Source: UBA2163 sp964575575 (GTDB lineage Bacteria; Patescibacteriota; Minisyncoccia; Phycocordibacterales; UBA2163). Taken from it: DNA of 45,746 nt. Numbering within the stretch: the stretch's first letter is position 1; every line of letters begins with the position of its first letter. Below the pieces are notes generated by a model. It ran no database searches. It saw only the letters and a program-made list of their open reading frames with translations, and was not told the origin of the DNA. Location: assembly GCA_964575575.1 (NCBI GenBank), contig CAZNQQ010000003.1, positions 1 through 45,746 of the forward strand. Reading direction: 5' to 3'. Shown here in pieces: positions 25,011 to 33,382 of this stretch. The position numbers and the translations under genes were made by a program.

Positions 25011-25829
25011 TTAAGGTCGCACCTCTCCCGTCGCTTTACTCCTCCTCGAGGAACGACCTTCCCCCATATTTGTAATTTCCAGAATCTTATTAAACTCATC
25101 GGCTTTGAGTGATGCATGTCCGACGAGAAAGCCGTCTATTTCTCCACTACTAAGTAATTCTTTTACATTGTCAGGTTCTGCAGAACCTCCATATATTATA
25201 GGCACACTAAATGCAGTGTTTTTTGTATAAATTTCTGCAAGAATCTTTCTTATGAAAATATACATCTCATGCATCTGGTGAGACGAAACAGCATCGTCTG
25301 CATCTTTACCTATTGCCCAAAGTGGTTCGTATGTAATTATCAAATTTTTAAGATGGTTTTTAGGAACATTTGCCAGCGCACTTTCAAGCTCTTCTCTTAA
25401 GAACTTTAGATACAATGCCTGCGAATCTCTTTTACTTTCTCCGATACACAGGACCACACTGAGTCCTGCTTTAAGCGCAGCAATTATTTTTTTGTTTACA
25501 TCCGCATTGCTCTCACCCAACGCTCTTCTTTCTGAGTGTCCGATGATCACATACTTTGCACCAACACTTTTAAGTGCAGTGGGTGAAAGCTCTCCTGTAT
25601 GCTTTCCTTTGTTTTCCCAAAACACATCTTGTGCGCCCATCTCTATCCTATGTCCTGAATACATTTTGTTAAGCTCTGATATATACACAGACGGAGAGCA
25701 TATAACTGTCTGTACTTTTTGAGTCCTGCTTGCAACTTTTTTAATATCAGAAAAAAGTTTTTTAGCATCTTTTAGTGTCTCTGGATTAAGCTTCCAGTTA
25801 GCTATTATTAGTTTCTTTTGTTTAGACAT
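25011..25829 (-). CDS. tpiA: Triosephosphate isomerase with an added C-terminal tail
   Basis: The enzyme interconverts dihydroxyacetone phosphate and glyceraldehyde 3-phosphate. The 272 residues have the N-terminal IANWKLNP lysine, the catalytic histidine in VIIGHSERRALGES, the catalytic glutamate in ITYEPLWAIGKD (loop 6 follows), YGGSAEPDNV, and the phosphate loop DGFLVGHASLKADEF. After FNKILEI the chain continues with about 20 Arg/Ser/Gly-rich residues (MGEGRSSRRSKATGEVRP) not normal for the family; their DNA has inverted-repeat ends (25013-25060). A TGATATTAT box 6 nt before the ATG suggests a leaderless message. The pilus operon ends 18 nt upstream of the start. Confidence 0.96.
   Translation of the reverse strand: MSKQKKLIIANWKLNPETLKDAKKLFSDIKKVASRTQKVQTVICSPSVYISELNKMYSGHRIEMGAQDVFWENKGKHTGELSPTALKSVGAKYVIIGHSERRALGESNADVNKKIIAALKAGLSVVLCIGESKRDSQALYLKFLREELESALANVPKNHLKNLIITYEPLWAIGKDADDAVSSHQMHEMYIFIRKILAEIYTKNTAFSVPIIYGGSAEPDNVKELLSSGEIDGFLVGHASLKADEFNKILEITNMGEGRSSRRSKATGEVRP
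25013..25060. repeat. Possible inserted element at the end of tpiA
   Basis: AAGGTCG at 25013-25019 is inverted as CGACCTT at 25054-25060, and the GC-rich interior (CCTCTCCCGTCGC, CCTCCTCGAGG) differs from its surroundings. It encodes most of the extra TpiA tail. The arms are short, so this is tentative. Confidence 0.35.
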
Positions 25830-25835
25830 AAATAT

Positions 25836-25844
25836 ATAATATCA
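25836..25844 (-). promoter_or_regulatory. Extended -10 of tpiA-pgk, leaderless
   Basis: TGATATTAT (extended -10 form) lies six bases before the tpiA ATG at 25829. No good -35 was found. Confidence 0.6.
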
Positions 25845-25847
25845 CAA

Positions 25848-27146
25848 TTAAATCTCCAGCCAGCTATCTAGGCTAAACTCCCCACCAGAGCCACCTAAAG
25901 GTGGCATGTTTATTATATTAGTGTTTCCGTCTACTTGTGCGCTGTTTTTTACTTCAACCTCATACCCAACCAAACCTTTAACGGTAGCGCTGTTTTTAAC
26001 AAGTACAATGCCATGAGAAGCATATACAAACAAATCTCCACTTGCGCTATTTTTGACCTCGATTGCTTCATCATCGCCTCCACTTTCCGCATCATTGTTT
26101 TGAGAAATTACAACTACATAAGAACCATCTGTTCCAGAACCTTCAAAAGTCGCGTCGTTTTTTATACTAACAGTACTGCTATCTTCTCTGTCTGCTGGAT
26201 TATCAGCAATTATAGTTACACTTTGTTCACCCAAAGATGACGCCACTTTAACTGTTGATGAGTCTTCTATGACAATATCGCCAACTACCCATATGTCGCC
26301 CTCTAAAGTAACTGTTGGGACGTCCAATATAGTCAGATCGCAATTAATCTTAACCGGACCTATTGTTGTATTTGAAGTTATGACATACGGGCATGGTGAA
26401 CTTATAACACCACCGGCTTCTGCACCTGCCTTAAGAGTATCTATGTCAGAATCTGTTATAGGCATCGTACCTGCACCAATATCTGGACTCCCTGGATACG
26501 AAATACCTCCAACAGTAGTACCAGAGATACTTTGATAATATGCGTCGCCACCAATACTAGAATTATTTATTGTGTTTGCGTATGCATTACCGGTTACAGT
26601 CATGTTGTTTATAAGACCACCCGAACCTGTAGACACAGCATTACCAGTTATAGTGTTCGTGTTTTCTCCAACGATCGGTGAATCTGAAAATATATCGCCA
26701 GTTATTGTCGCTGCGTCATTTACTTCCATACCTCCTACACCGCTTTGCAAGACATAATCAAAAGATTCACTAACAGAACCTTCTGAAACAATAGCTTTTA
26801 TAGTTCTTATTATATTATCTTTATCCCCCAAGGCTGTAACCTCTCTACTGCTTGCTACAACAACATTTGTCGTAGTTGCACTTATTCCATTCACTGTCAG
26901 ACTCTCTGTATCTGAATAGTTCATACTGTTTTTAATACGATATACTACATCTTCCACTCCAGACTCTGAAAGATAATTACTTTGTTTTGATTTTTCTAAA
27001 TTACGAGAAGTTTTTATGTCTTTTAATACTGGCGATGCAACACCACCTAAAACCACGAGGCTCCCTGCCAAAAAAAACACTACAGCAACCATCATCGCCT
27101 GTCCTCTGTTTGTTGGTATTCTTTTGTTATTAAAAATTTTATTCAT
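25848..27146 (-). CDS. PilX-like pilus-associated protein with a beta-helix-like body
   Basis: The N-terminus (residues 8-40, PTNRGQAMMVAVVFFLAGSL) is a type IV pilus PilX-like hydrophobic helix with the preceding G-Q cleavage-like context. It is followed by SESGVEDVVYRIKNSMNYSD, typical of this class. Residues 140-420 are a Thr/Ser/Gly/Asn-rich series of short repeats (TITGD, TITGNAV, MTVTGNAY, then STVKVASS, STVSIKND, SATVKGLV) like a right-handed beta-helix or bactofilin-type fold. It is the last gene of the pilus operon. I chose the ATG at 27146, just after the previous stop. A tip or minor pilin role is inferred. Confidence 0.7.
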   Translation of the reverse strand: MNKIFNNKRIPTNRGQAMMVAVVFFLAGSLVVLGGVASPVLKDIKTSRNLEKSKQSNYLSESGVEDVVYRIKNSMNYSDTESLTVNGISATTTNVVVASSREVTALGDKDNIIRTIKAIVSEGSVSESFDYVLQSGVGGMEVNDAATITGDIFSDSPIVGENTNTITGNAVSTGSGGLINNMTVTGNAYANTINNSSIGGDAYYQSISGTTVGGISYPGSPDIGAGTMPITDSDIDTLKAGAEAGGVISSPCPYVITSNTTIGPVKINCDLTILDVPTVTLEGDIWVVGDIVIEDSSTVKVASSLGEQSVTIIADNPADREDSSTVSIKNDATFEGSGTDGSYVVVISQNNDAESGGDDEAIEVKNSASGDLFVYASHGIVLVKNSATVKGLVGYEVEVKNSAQVDGNTNIINMPPLGGSGGEFSLDSWLEI

Positions 27147-27147
27147 A

Positions 27148-27645
27148 TTAATTTCTAAGAACTGCAAACGAATAAAATGTTTTTGTAGTTGTAGCGTTTT
27201 TATATATACCAGAAAGCGTCATTTCTATACGGACTGCTTTTGATGTACCGTTATTAAGATTACGAAACACTAGATTATCAACAGACACACCGTCTCGTGT
27301 GAGAGCGCCTTTGTCCACATCATTTTCTTTTATTTTAAGAACACTCGAATCAATATAAAATTCTCTTGTTGTAGTGCCGATGTTTACTGTAAGTCTACCT
27401 GGATTAGTATCGAACGTACTGTTTGCCACAGAGATATCATCTGCTGATTTTATTTCGCGTGTCATTCTTTCAAGAGAAGTTATAGCTGAATTATTTAAAC
27501 CTCTTGCAAGTCGTAATGTGCTGTAAGAGTTAGCGGTTGAAGTCAGTACGTTGATTATCATAACCGTCATAACAGAAAGAATGGCTATGTATACAATAGA
27601 TTCAAGTAACGAAAACCCGTTTGTTTTGTTTTGTTGATACTTCAT
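27148..27645 (-). CDS. PilW/PulJ-like minor pseudopilin
   Basis: The 165 residues have a prepilin leader and N-methylation site, NGFSLLESIVYIAILSVMTV, with G before F and the essential E at position +5. This is followed by a long amphipathic helix (LRLARGLNNSAITSLERMTR), as in PilW/PulJ proteins, and a beta-rich globular part. The cut is expected after the Gly by a prepilin peptidase encoded elsewhere. I chose the ATG at 27645 because the upstream ATG lies inside the previous gene. It is inside the pilus operon. Confidence 0.8.
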   Translation of the reverse strand: MKYQQNKTNGFSLLESIVYIAILSVMTVMIINVLTSTANSYSTLRLARGLNNSAITSLERMTREIKSADDISVANSTFDTNPGRLTVNIGTTTREFYIDSSVLKIKENDVDKGALTRDGVSVDNLVFRNLNNGTSKAVRIEMTLSGIYKNATTTKTFYSFAVLRN

Positions 27646-27649
27646 ATAA

Positions 27650-28153
27650 CTAATTATCATAAAAGTCGGTTAGGTATTCTACTGCGCTTATCTCTTCTGA
27701 AACACTTCCGGAGCTATCCCACGACACGGTAACTGTCGCCTGTATTGTGTTGCTATCAAGTGTTTTAGAATCTGGCGATGTGGACGCGACAATATCGTCA
27801 TCTGAATCACGCCTGTATACGTCTGCAATGGTTACAATTCTATCAAACCTACTGTCGATCAAAGTTTGCGTTGTGGTTGCGCTCCAATCTGATCCATCAA
27901 ACAAAAGATAGTAAGATGTTCCAGAAGTTAGTGAACTTATATTTGCAGAATACCCAGCGTCTCTCAAATACCTAACGGCTTCAAGTCCTTCTTCCATAAT
28001 ATATGTAGCTTGTATTTTGTTTGTGTTTGAAAGACCTGTGCGTATAAATACATTGAAAGCCGTAACGAGTCCAACAAGAGAAAGTGAGATTATTGCTGTA
28101 CCAACAACAATCTCTATTAATCCTAAACCTTTTTTGTGTCCAAGTTTTTTCAT
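27650..28153 (-). CDS. PilV-like minor pseudopilin
   Basis: The 167-residue prepilin has KKGLGLIEIVVGTAIISLSL, cut expected before LGLIE (E at +5), then SNTNKIQATYIMEEGLEAVR, a segment characteristic of PilV/type II secretion I-like proteins. The C-terminal part is polar and beta-rich. It lies 5 nt after the GspH/FimT-like gene and overlaps the start region of the next gene, so translation is coupled. Confidence 0.78.
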   Translation of the reverse strand: MKKLGHKKGLGLIEIVVGTAIISLSLVGLVTAFNVFIRTGLSNTNKIQATYIMEEGLEAVRYLRDAGYSANISSLTSGTSYYLLFDGSDWSATTTQTLIDSRFDRIVTIADVYRRDSDDDIVASTSPDSKTLDSNTIQATVTVSWDSSGSVSEEISAVEYLTDFYDN

Positions 28154-28158
28154 CTTAT

Positions 28159-28629
28159 TTATATATCAGATTCTATTATTCCAGACTCTTGTATTGTTAT
28201 TGTTTCTGTTTCTGTAGGATCTGAAACTAAAGAAATAGTCAGGGTGCCATACTGATCGGTTTTGCCAGTGAGTCTTTGAAAGATCACGTCGTCGCCACCG
28301 CCAAATAAAGATATGTTAGAGATAGAAACTTTTTCAGAAAGTTCAATGATGTTGTTGTCTGGGTCAGATGGAGAATATATACTTCCTTTAAAGAAAATAA
28401 TTTGATCTGACTCTATATGTACCCCATAAACTGTATTGTCATACGATGCAAGAGTAAGAGACCGTGCTTCATCAAGTTCAGAGAGAATCTCACTTACAGT
28501 GCTTTTTACAATCTGCTTCTCACCAAACCTAGAAAACGCAACCACTGAACCTCCAACAAGGAGCACGAAGATCGAAACAACAATGATCATTTCTATAAGA
28601 GAAAAACCTTTTTGAGTTTGTGATTTCAT
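28159..28629 (-). CDS. GspH/FimT-like pseudopilin
   Basis: The 156 residues have a canonical prepilin start, QKGFSLIEMIIVVSIFVLLV (G|FSLIE with E at +5). Next comes GEKQIVKSTVSEILSELDEA, then RSLTLASYDNTVYGVHIESD, the hallmark of GspH/FimT proteins. A minor pilin role at the initiation complex is inferred from the family. It lies 26 nt after pilC. Confidence 0.82.
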   Translation of the reverse strand: MKSQTQKGFSLIEMIIVVSIFVLLVGGSVVAFSRFGEKQIVKSTVSEILSELDEARSLTLASYDNTVYGVHIESDQIIFFKGSIYSPSDPDNNIIELSEKVSISNISLFGGGDDVIFQRLTGKTDQYGTLTISLVSDPTETETITIQESGIIESDI

Positions 28630-28655
28630 TCTTTAATTGTAACAGAAAATTATTC

Positions 28656-29861
28656 TTATATCCCAGCGGAGATAGAATAAATTGGAGAAACCATAGAAAT
28701 AGCGAAAAACCCTACAACAACACCTATAAACACCATCAAAAACGGCTCAATGATTGTAGATATATTTTTTGTTTTTTGCTCAACTTCACTTTCGTAAAAC
28801 TCCGCAATTTGCTGAAGCATTTCTGATAGTTGCCCAGTCTCTTCACCTACTGCTATCATCTCTGATACAAGTATGGGGTAGATTTTTTCGTCTTTTTTAA
28901 ACGATTCAGAAAGCGGTGAACCTTTTTGTATATCTTTTTGTGCTTGTTCAAGCACTTCTTTATAATATGAGTTTTGAACAACATCTTTTGTGATAGAAAT
29001 AGCATTTACCACTTCAACACCAGAAGAAAGTAGGGACGAAAGCGTCCTTGTGGTTCTCGCTGAATTAACCTCTCTTACAATATTAGAAATAACAGGTATA
29101 CGTAACAGTACGAAATCAAATATTCTTTTTCCTCTCTTTGAACGAAAACCTAAGATGCCAGCAATTATTAAAAATACAATTATAAAGACACCTGCTATTG
29201 TATTGTTAGTAAGAAAATCACTAACGGCTATCACCGCTTGTGTACTTCTTGGCAGATCAACTCCGAGTTCTTCAAATGTCTTTGTAAGTGTTGGTACAAC
29301 ATATACCAACATCACAACACCTATTATTCCCATTGCTATCACTATGATTGCTGGGTATATAAGAGCACCTTTTATCTTCTTTTTCAGTGTATATGCACGC
29401 TCCATCTGCTTACCTACGATAGCAAGAGACCCTGCAAGCTTTCCACTTTCTTCTCCTGCTCTTACCATTGAGACAAGTAGTTTTGAGAAGATTTTTGGAA
29501 ATTTAGAAAGCGCTTCATGAAAACTTGAACCTTTTTTAACACTAGTACCAACCTCTATAAATGTTCTTTTAAGTTTTTTGTTTTTTGTTTGTCTTTCAAG
29601 CACTGAAAGAGCCCGGGACAAAGCAAGTCCTGACTTGATCATAATAGACAAGTTTCGTGTGAAGAGTATCTTCTCGCTTACACTTACTGTTTCAAATATA
29701 TCCCCAGAAAGCTTCATACCGTGTGAACTGTTCTTTTCTTCAACAGAGATAACAGCTCCACCCTCTTTTTTAATATGCCTATAAACAGAAAATCTATCGG
29801 GTAAATCAACTACGTTTTCATATGCTTCTCCGTTTTTTGTTGCTTTGTATTTAAATTCCAT
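28656..29861 (-). CDS. pilC: Type IV pilus inner-membrane platform protein PilC (GspF family)
   Basis: The platform protein couples the ATPase to pilin assembly. The 401 residues contain two tandem T2SSF domains: LFTRNLSIMIKSGLALSRAL at about 65, GSSFHEALSKFPKIFSKLLV, then membrane helices at about 165-195 and 220-245. The second copy reads SARTTRTLSSLLSSGVEVVN and GSPLSESFKKDEKIYPILVS, with a last helix near 375-398. The length is typical. It is preceded by pilB with a 4-nt gap. Confidence 0.93.
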   Translation of the reverse strand: MEFKYKATKNGEAYENVVDLPDRFSVYRHIKKEGGAVISVEEKNSSHGMKLSGDIFETVSVSEKILFTRNLSIMIKSGLALSRALSVLERQTKNKKLKRTFIEVGTSVKKGSSFHEALSKFPKIFSKLLVSMVRAGEESGKLAGSLAIVGKQMERAYTLKKKIKGALIYPAIIVIAMGIIGVVMLVYVVPTLTKTFEELGVDLPRSTQAVIAVSDFLTNNTIAGVFIIVFLIIAGILGFRSKRGKRIFDFVLLRIPVISNIVREVNSARTTRTLSSLLSSGVEVVNAISITKDVVQNSYYKEVLEQAQKDIQKGSPLSESFKKDEKIYPILVSEMIAVGEETGQLSEMLQQIAEFYESEVEQKTKNISTIIEPFLMVFIGVVVGFFAISMVSPIYSISAGI

Positions 29862-29865
29862 AATA

Positions 29866-31629
29866 TTATTCAGATATTACTCTTAGCACTTCTTCAACAG
29901 TCGTAACACCTTGCGCTGCTTTAAATATACCGTCTTCCATCATCGTAAGCATTCCCTCTTTTACAGCTTGGGCTTGTATTTCGTCAGCTGTAGCTTTCTT
30001 CATTACTAAATCTTTTATAGACGGTGTTATTTTAAGAACTTCATATATACCTATTCTTCCACTATAACCGTCTTCACATTCTGAAGACTTTTCTGCTTTA
30101 TAAAACGGAATCTTTTCCCACGACATTTCTTCTTTTACAACACCTTCTTCTTTTAGTGCTTTCATAACTTTGTCTAGATCGATTGATTCTTCGAGTGTCT
30201 TAATCTCTGAAGCACTTAGGAAATATTTCTTTTTAGATGTACAAAGCTTTCTTACAAGACGTTGAGCGATTATAACTTCAATCGTTGACACCAAAAGGAA
30301 CTCTTCCATATTCATATCAATCAATCGTGGCATAGCGCCAGCTGCAGAGTTGGTGTGAAGTGTTGAAAGCACTAAGTGCCCAGTGAGGGAAGCGTTTACC
30401 GCAAGAGAAGCCGTTTCTTCGTCACGGATTTCCCCTACCATTATGACATCTGGGTCTTGGCGTACTAGAGACCGTAGTCCTGAAGCAAACGTAAGTCCTA
30501 TCTTTGATCTTACTTGTGTTTGATTAACTCTGGGCATTTGATACTCTACAGGGTCTTCTATTGTTGATATGTTTACATTTGGAGTATTTAAAATATCTAA
30601 TATTGTATAAAGTGTAGTTGTTTTACCAGAACCAGTTGGACCAGTGGTGAGGATCATTTCGGTTTTAAACTTTGTCGCACTGTGTATTTTTTCTAGTCCA
30701 TCCCCATGGAAACCCAAACCTTCTAAAGAAAAGCCTGAAATGTTTTCTTTAAGGAGACGCATTACAGTTTTTTCGCCAAAATAAGTTGGTAAAACAGAAA
30801 CCCTAAACGAAACTTTTTCATTACTTACTTCTACCTTAAACCTTCCGTCTTGTGGTAAGCGCTTTTCGTCAAGTTTGAGTTTTGCAAGCACCTTTATACG
30901 TGCTGTGATGCTTGCTGATGCGGTTTTTGGCAATGTCATTGCGTCATGCAAGATCCCGTCTATTCTGTACCGCACAAGCACTTCGTTTTCCATTGGTTCT
31001 ATATGAATATCTGATGCTTCTTGCACTATGGCGTGGCGTAACAATGTGTCCACAATACGTATTACAGGTAAATCTTCCGCGAGTTTCTTTAGATCATCTT
31101 TTGAAGCTTCTTCACCAGTAGTATTGGAAATATTTTTAATGGACTTAGACTCACGTTTAATAATATCCCCAAACTCGGCTTTCAGCGTCTTTTGATATTG
31201 AAGTAGTGCTTCTTTTATGGAGCTGTTGTCTGTAAGCCGAGGAAGAATTTTGAGATTAACTTTTTTCTTAACAAAATCAATAGCTGCCAGATCGTCAGTA
31301 TCAAGCATCGCGATCTCAAGAGAGGTATCGTCTTTTTTAAATGCAATTATGTTGTTGTTTCGTGCAATAGGTTCTGGGATAAGTGACAATGTTTCAAAAT
31401 CAATTTTTTTGCCTTTAAGATCAACAAATGGAATACCTAACACATAGGCTTGCATCCTACGTAGATCATCTTCACTGATCAAACCTTTGCTTACAAGAGT
31501 CTTACCTATGTCTTCCTCTGTACTACCACCTTTTTCTAACAACTCGTTTTCTACTTTTTCAAAAGCATCTACAGAGACAAGACCGGAGTCTATTATAAAA
31601 TCTTTGAGTTGTTTTGTTTGAATACGCAT
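29866..31629 (-). CDS. pilB: Type IV pilus extension ATPase PilB (GspE family)
   Basis: PilB powers pilus extension. The protein has an N-terminal MshEN-type domain (residues about 40-140), a GspE N2 region (LLRHAIVQEASDIHIEPMEN), the Walker A motif TTGPTGSGKTTTLYTI, the Asp box TIEDPVEYQMP, the Walker B DPDVIMVGEIRDEETA and the His box HLVLSTLHTNSAAGA. The zinc tetra-cysteine site usual before GRxGxYE is reduced: only C in RKLCTSKKK and C in SSECEDGYSGRIG remain. I chose the ATG at 31629; a TGATATAAT box lies 7 nt upstream. It heads the pilus operon. Confidence 0.94.
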   Translation of the reverse strand: MRIQTKQLKDFIIDSGLVSVDAFEKVENELLEKGGSTEEDIGKTLVSKGLISEDDLRRMQAYVLGIPFVDLKGKKIDFETLSLIPEPIARNNNIIAFKKDDTSLEIAMLDTDDLAAIDFVKKKVNLKILPRLTDNSSIKEALLQYQKTLKAEFGDIIKRESKSIKNISNTTGEEASKDDLKKLAEDLPVIRIVDTLLRHAIVQEASDIHIEPMENEVLVRYRIDGILHDAMTLPKTASASITARIKVLAKLKLDEKRLPQDGRFKVEVSNEKVSFRVSVLPTYFGEKTVMRLLKENISGFSLEGLGFHGDGLEKIHSATKFKTEMILTTGPTGSGKTTTLYTILDILNTPNVNISTIEDPVEYQMPRVNQTQVRSKIGLTFASGLRSLVRQDPDVIMVGEIRDEETASLAVNASLTGHLVLSTLHTNSAAGAMPRLIDMNMEEFLLVSTIEVIIAQRLVRKLCTSKKKYFLSASEIKTLEESIDLDKVMKALKEEGVVKEEMSWEKIPFYKAEKSSECEDGYSGRIGIYEVLKITPSIKDLVMKKATADEIQAQAVKEGMLTMMEDGIFKAAQGVTTVEEVLRVISE

Positions 31630-31636
31630 TAGTTTT

Positions 31637-31645
31637 ATTATATCA
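31637..31645 (-). promoter_or_regulatory. Extended -10 of the pilus operon
   Basis: TGATATAAT lies seven bases before the pilB ATG, so the mRNA would have no leader or one base. No good -35 was found. Confidence 0.55.
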
Positions 31646-31707
31646 AACACACAGCAATACAAAACAAAACTTATCCCTCTATGAGAACAAGTTCTTTTTT
31701 GCTTAGA

Positions 31708-32861
31708 TTAAAACTCTTCAAACATTACACCTCCACAATCCGTAGGGCAAGTTCCTGGGTTTTCACCTGTCTCACATACTGNNNNNNNNNNNNNNNNNNN
31801 NNNNNNNNNNNNNNNNNNNNNNNNNNNNNNNNNNNNNNNNNNNNNNNNNNNNNNNNNNNNNNNNNNNNNNNNNNNNNNNNNACACCTCCACAATCCGTAG
31901 GGCAAGTTCCTGGGTTTTCACCTGTCTCACATACTGTGTTTCCACATACTGGTATTGATTCGTCATCACTAGCTAAACTGTTACAACTTGTGTCATCTGG
32001 ATAATCAGTCTGTCCATCGCCATCGTTGTCTATACCATCTGAACATTGGGTTGATGTATCAATAAACACAGTTGCAGAATCTTGCGCCGAAGAGATAGCG
32101 TTCTCACATGTAAGCCAGTACACAGTGTCGTTAGTATGAGGTCCAACCACTTCGTTTCCAGATAGAGCTTTTGAACCACTCCATCCTACACTTGCGGTAC
32201 ATGAAGTAGCATTTGTGCTTGTCCAAGTAAGAGTTGAGTTGCTGCCAGAAAATACAGTTGTAGGGTTCGCGGAGATACTAACAGTTGGGTCACTAGAAGC
32301 TATGGCAACACCACCAAATGCAGGGTTAAACTGTATCCATCCCATACCTATACTTTCACCACTTATATCACTTGCATCCCATGCATATCCCTCAAGATTG
32401 TTGCCATTTTGAGTGACTCCATAATTAGAACCTTTTAGACTAATCCAGCCGTCCCAACCATCTCCATTTGAGAGCACTCTCGCCCACCCTTGTAGACTAT
32501 TTCCAGAAAGTTTTGCTGTGCATGACCCAGACGGGCAACCAGACAAATCGCTTTCAGTAAAACTAATCCATCCGACGTTGTCGCTCCATGCGTATCCTGA
32601 CATGTCTCCATTTGTTGCGATATTGACGCCGTAATCACTAGTTGCACAAGAACTATTATCAGTGCAGTTAAAACTAATCCATCCGATGTTGTCGCTCCAT
32701 GCGTATCCTGAAACATTGTGTGAACTCCCTGCACTTGCCTCGTTTATACTACTTGCAAAAAACGCTCCGTATACTAATACTGCTACAAAAAGCAACACAG
32801 CTAGTACTAAAACTATATTGTGCCCTGACTTTACTATTGGGTTAGAATTTTTATTTATCAT
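31708..32861 (-). CDS. Surface protein with GYAWSDNIGWISF repeats, interrupted by a sequence gap
   Basis: A signal anchor (residues 15-38, IVLVLAVLLFVAVLVYGAFF) is followed by repeats GYAWSDNIGWISF, GYAWSDNVGWISF, LQGWARVLSNGDGWDGWISL and GYAWDASDISGESIGMGWIQ. Then comes an Ig-like segment (SISANPTTVFSGSNSTLTWT), a calcium-type motif SDGIDNDGDGQTDYPDD, and a Cys motif CGNTVCETGENPGTCPTDCG. The gap at 31782-31881 shifts the frame because its length is arbitrary; the far side ends VCETGENPGTCPTDCGGVMF and stops at 31708. The gene may carry one or several copies of the Cys motif. It is probably anchored in the membrane and displayed outside. The first stretch of DNA repeats (about 32562-32604 and 32673-32715) is nearly identical. 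Confidence 0.75.
31727..31781. repeat. 55-bp sequence duplicated across the gap, copy 1
   Basis: This stretch is identical to 31882-31936. The two lie immediately on either side of the 100-N gap. The length of exactly 55 suggests a k-mer overlap between contig ends rather than, or in addition to, a true tandem repeat. Confidence 0.8.
31782..31881. other. Assembly gap, 100 N
   Basis: A run of 100 N is a standard placeholder, not a measured length. Confidence 0.99.
31882..31936. repeat. 55-bp sequence duplicated across the gap, copy 2
   Basis: This is identical to 31727-31781. On the minus strand it encodes the VCETGENPGTCPTDCGG motif. Confidence 0.8.
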
Positions 32862-32866
32862 AATAT

Positions 32867-33202
32867 TTATTCTTGAAGAGATCTAAGAATTTGTAATTTA
32901 CCCTCTTCTGAAAACTCATGGGCGTCAGTTGGTTTGTTTTGTGAAATCTCTTCAAGTATTGCTCTCTTTTCTTCTATTGTAAGTGAATTGTCTTGATCTC
33001 CTGATAGACTTTCTAATATTTCAAATTTTTCTTCTTCAGAAAATACTCTGTTTTCAGGTGTTTTTTCTAATAATTCTATGTCATTTGAATACATATACAC
33101 AAAGAACGCTGCAATTATTATTACTACAACAGCAATTATAATATGGACTGTTGGGTGCTTTTTGTGAGTATATTCTTCTTGATTGTTAGGTATTTCTTCC
33201 AT
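32867..33202 (-). CDS. Single-pass membrane protein with three SEEE-x-ILESL repeats
   Basis: The 111-residue protein has a helix at residues 19-39 (TVHIIIAVVVIIIAAFFVYM). It is followed by three copies of a short acidic helical unit: FSEEEKFEILESL, LTIEEKRAILEEI and FSEEGKLQILRSL. The spacing is about 25 residues and each repeat ends with a linker rich in Asn and Ser. The family is unknown to me, though similar units recur in Parcubacteria. It lies 5 nt before the surface protein at 32861, so the two probably form one operon and the short helices may be periplasmic docking sites. Confidence 0.65.
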   Translation of the reverse strand: MEEIPNNQEEYTHKKHPTVHIIIAVVVIIIAAFFVYMYSNDIELLEKTPENRVFSEEEKFEILESLSGDQDNSLTIEEKRAILEEISQNKPTDAHEFSEEGKLQILRSLQE

Positions 33203-33277
33203 ATGTTACCTTAGTATGCTTTATATTAGAGCTCAAAACAACAAGTTTATCCACATATTTTACAAAAATTTACATAC

Positions 33278-33305
33278 TTGACATATATACAGTATCGTGT
33301 ATACT
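33278..33305 (+). promoter_or_regulatory. nusA promoter
   Basis: A perfect TTGACA (33278-33283), a 16-nt spacer and TATACT (33300-33305). Transcription would begin near 33312, leaving a 70-nt leader that contains the hairpin at 33332-33361. Confidence 0.85.
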
Positions 33306-33331
33306 TATCATATTATTGATGTGTTTTAACA

Positions 33332-33361
33332 AGTTCGCTCCAAAAGCGGGCTCATTTTTTT
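33332..33361 (+). terminator. Attenuator-like hairpin in the nusA leader
   Basis: AGTTCGCT pairs with AGCGGGCT (eight pairs including two G.U) around loop CCAAA, followed by CAT and seven T. It lies between the promoter and the ATG at 33383, so it can only act on the nusA transcript. NusA stimulates pausing and termination, so feedback control is plausible. Confidence 0.65.
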
Positions 33362-33382
33362 AGAAAATTAACAAAAACTATC

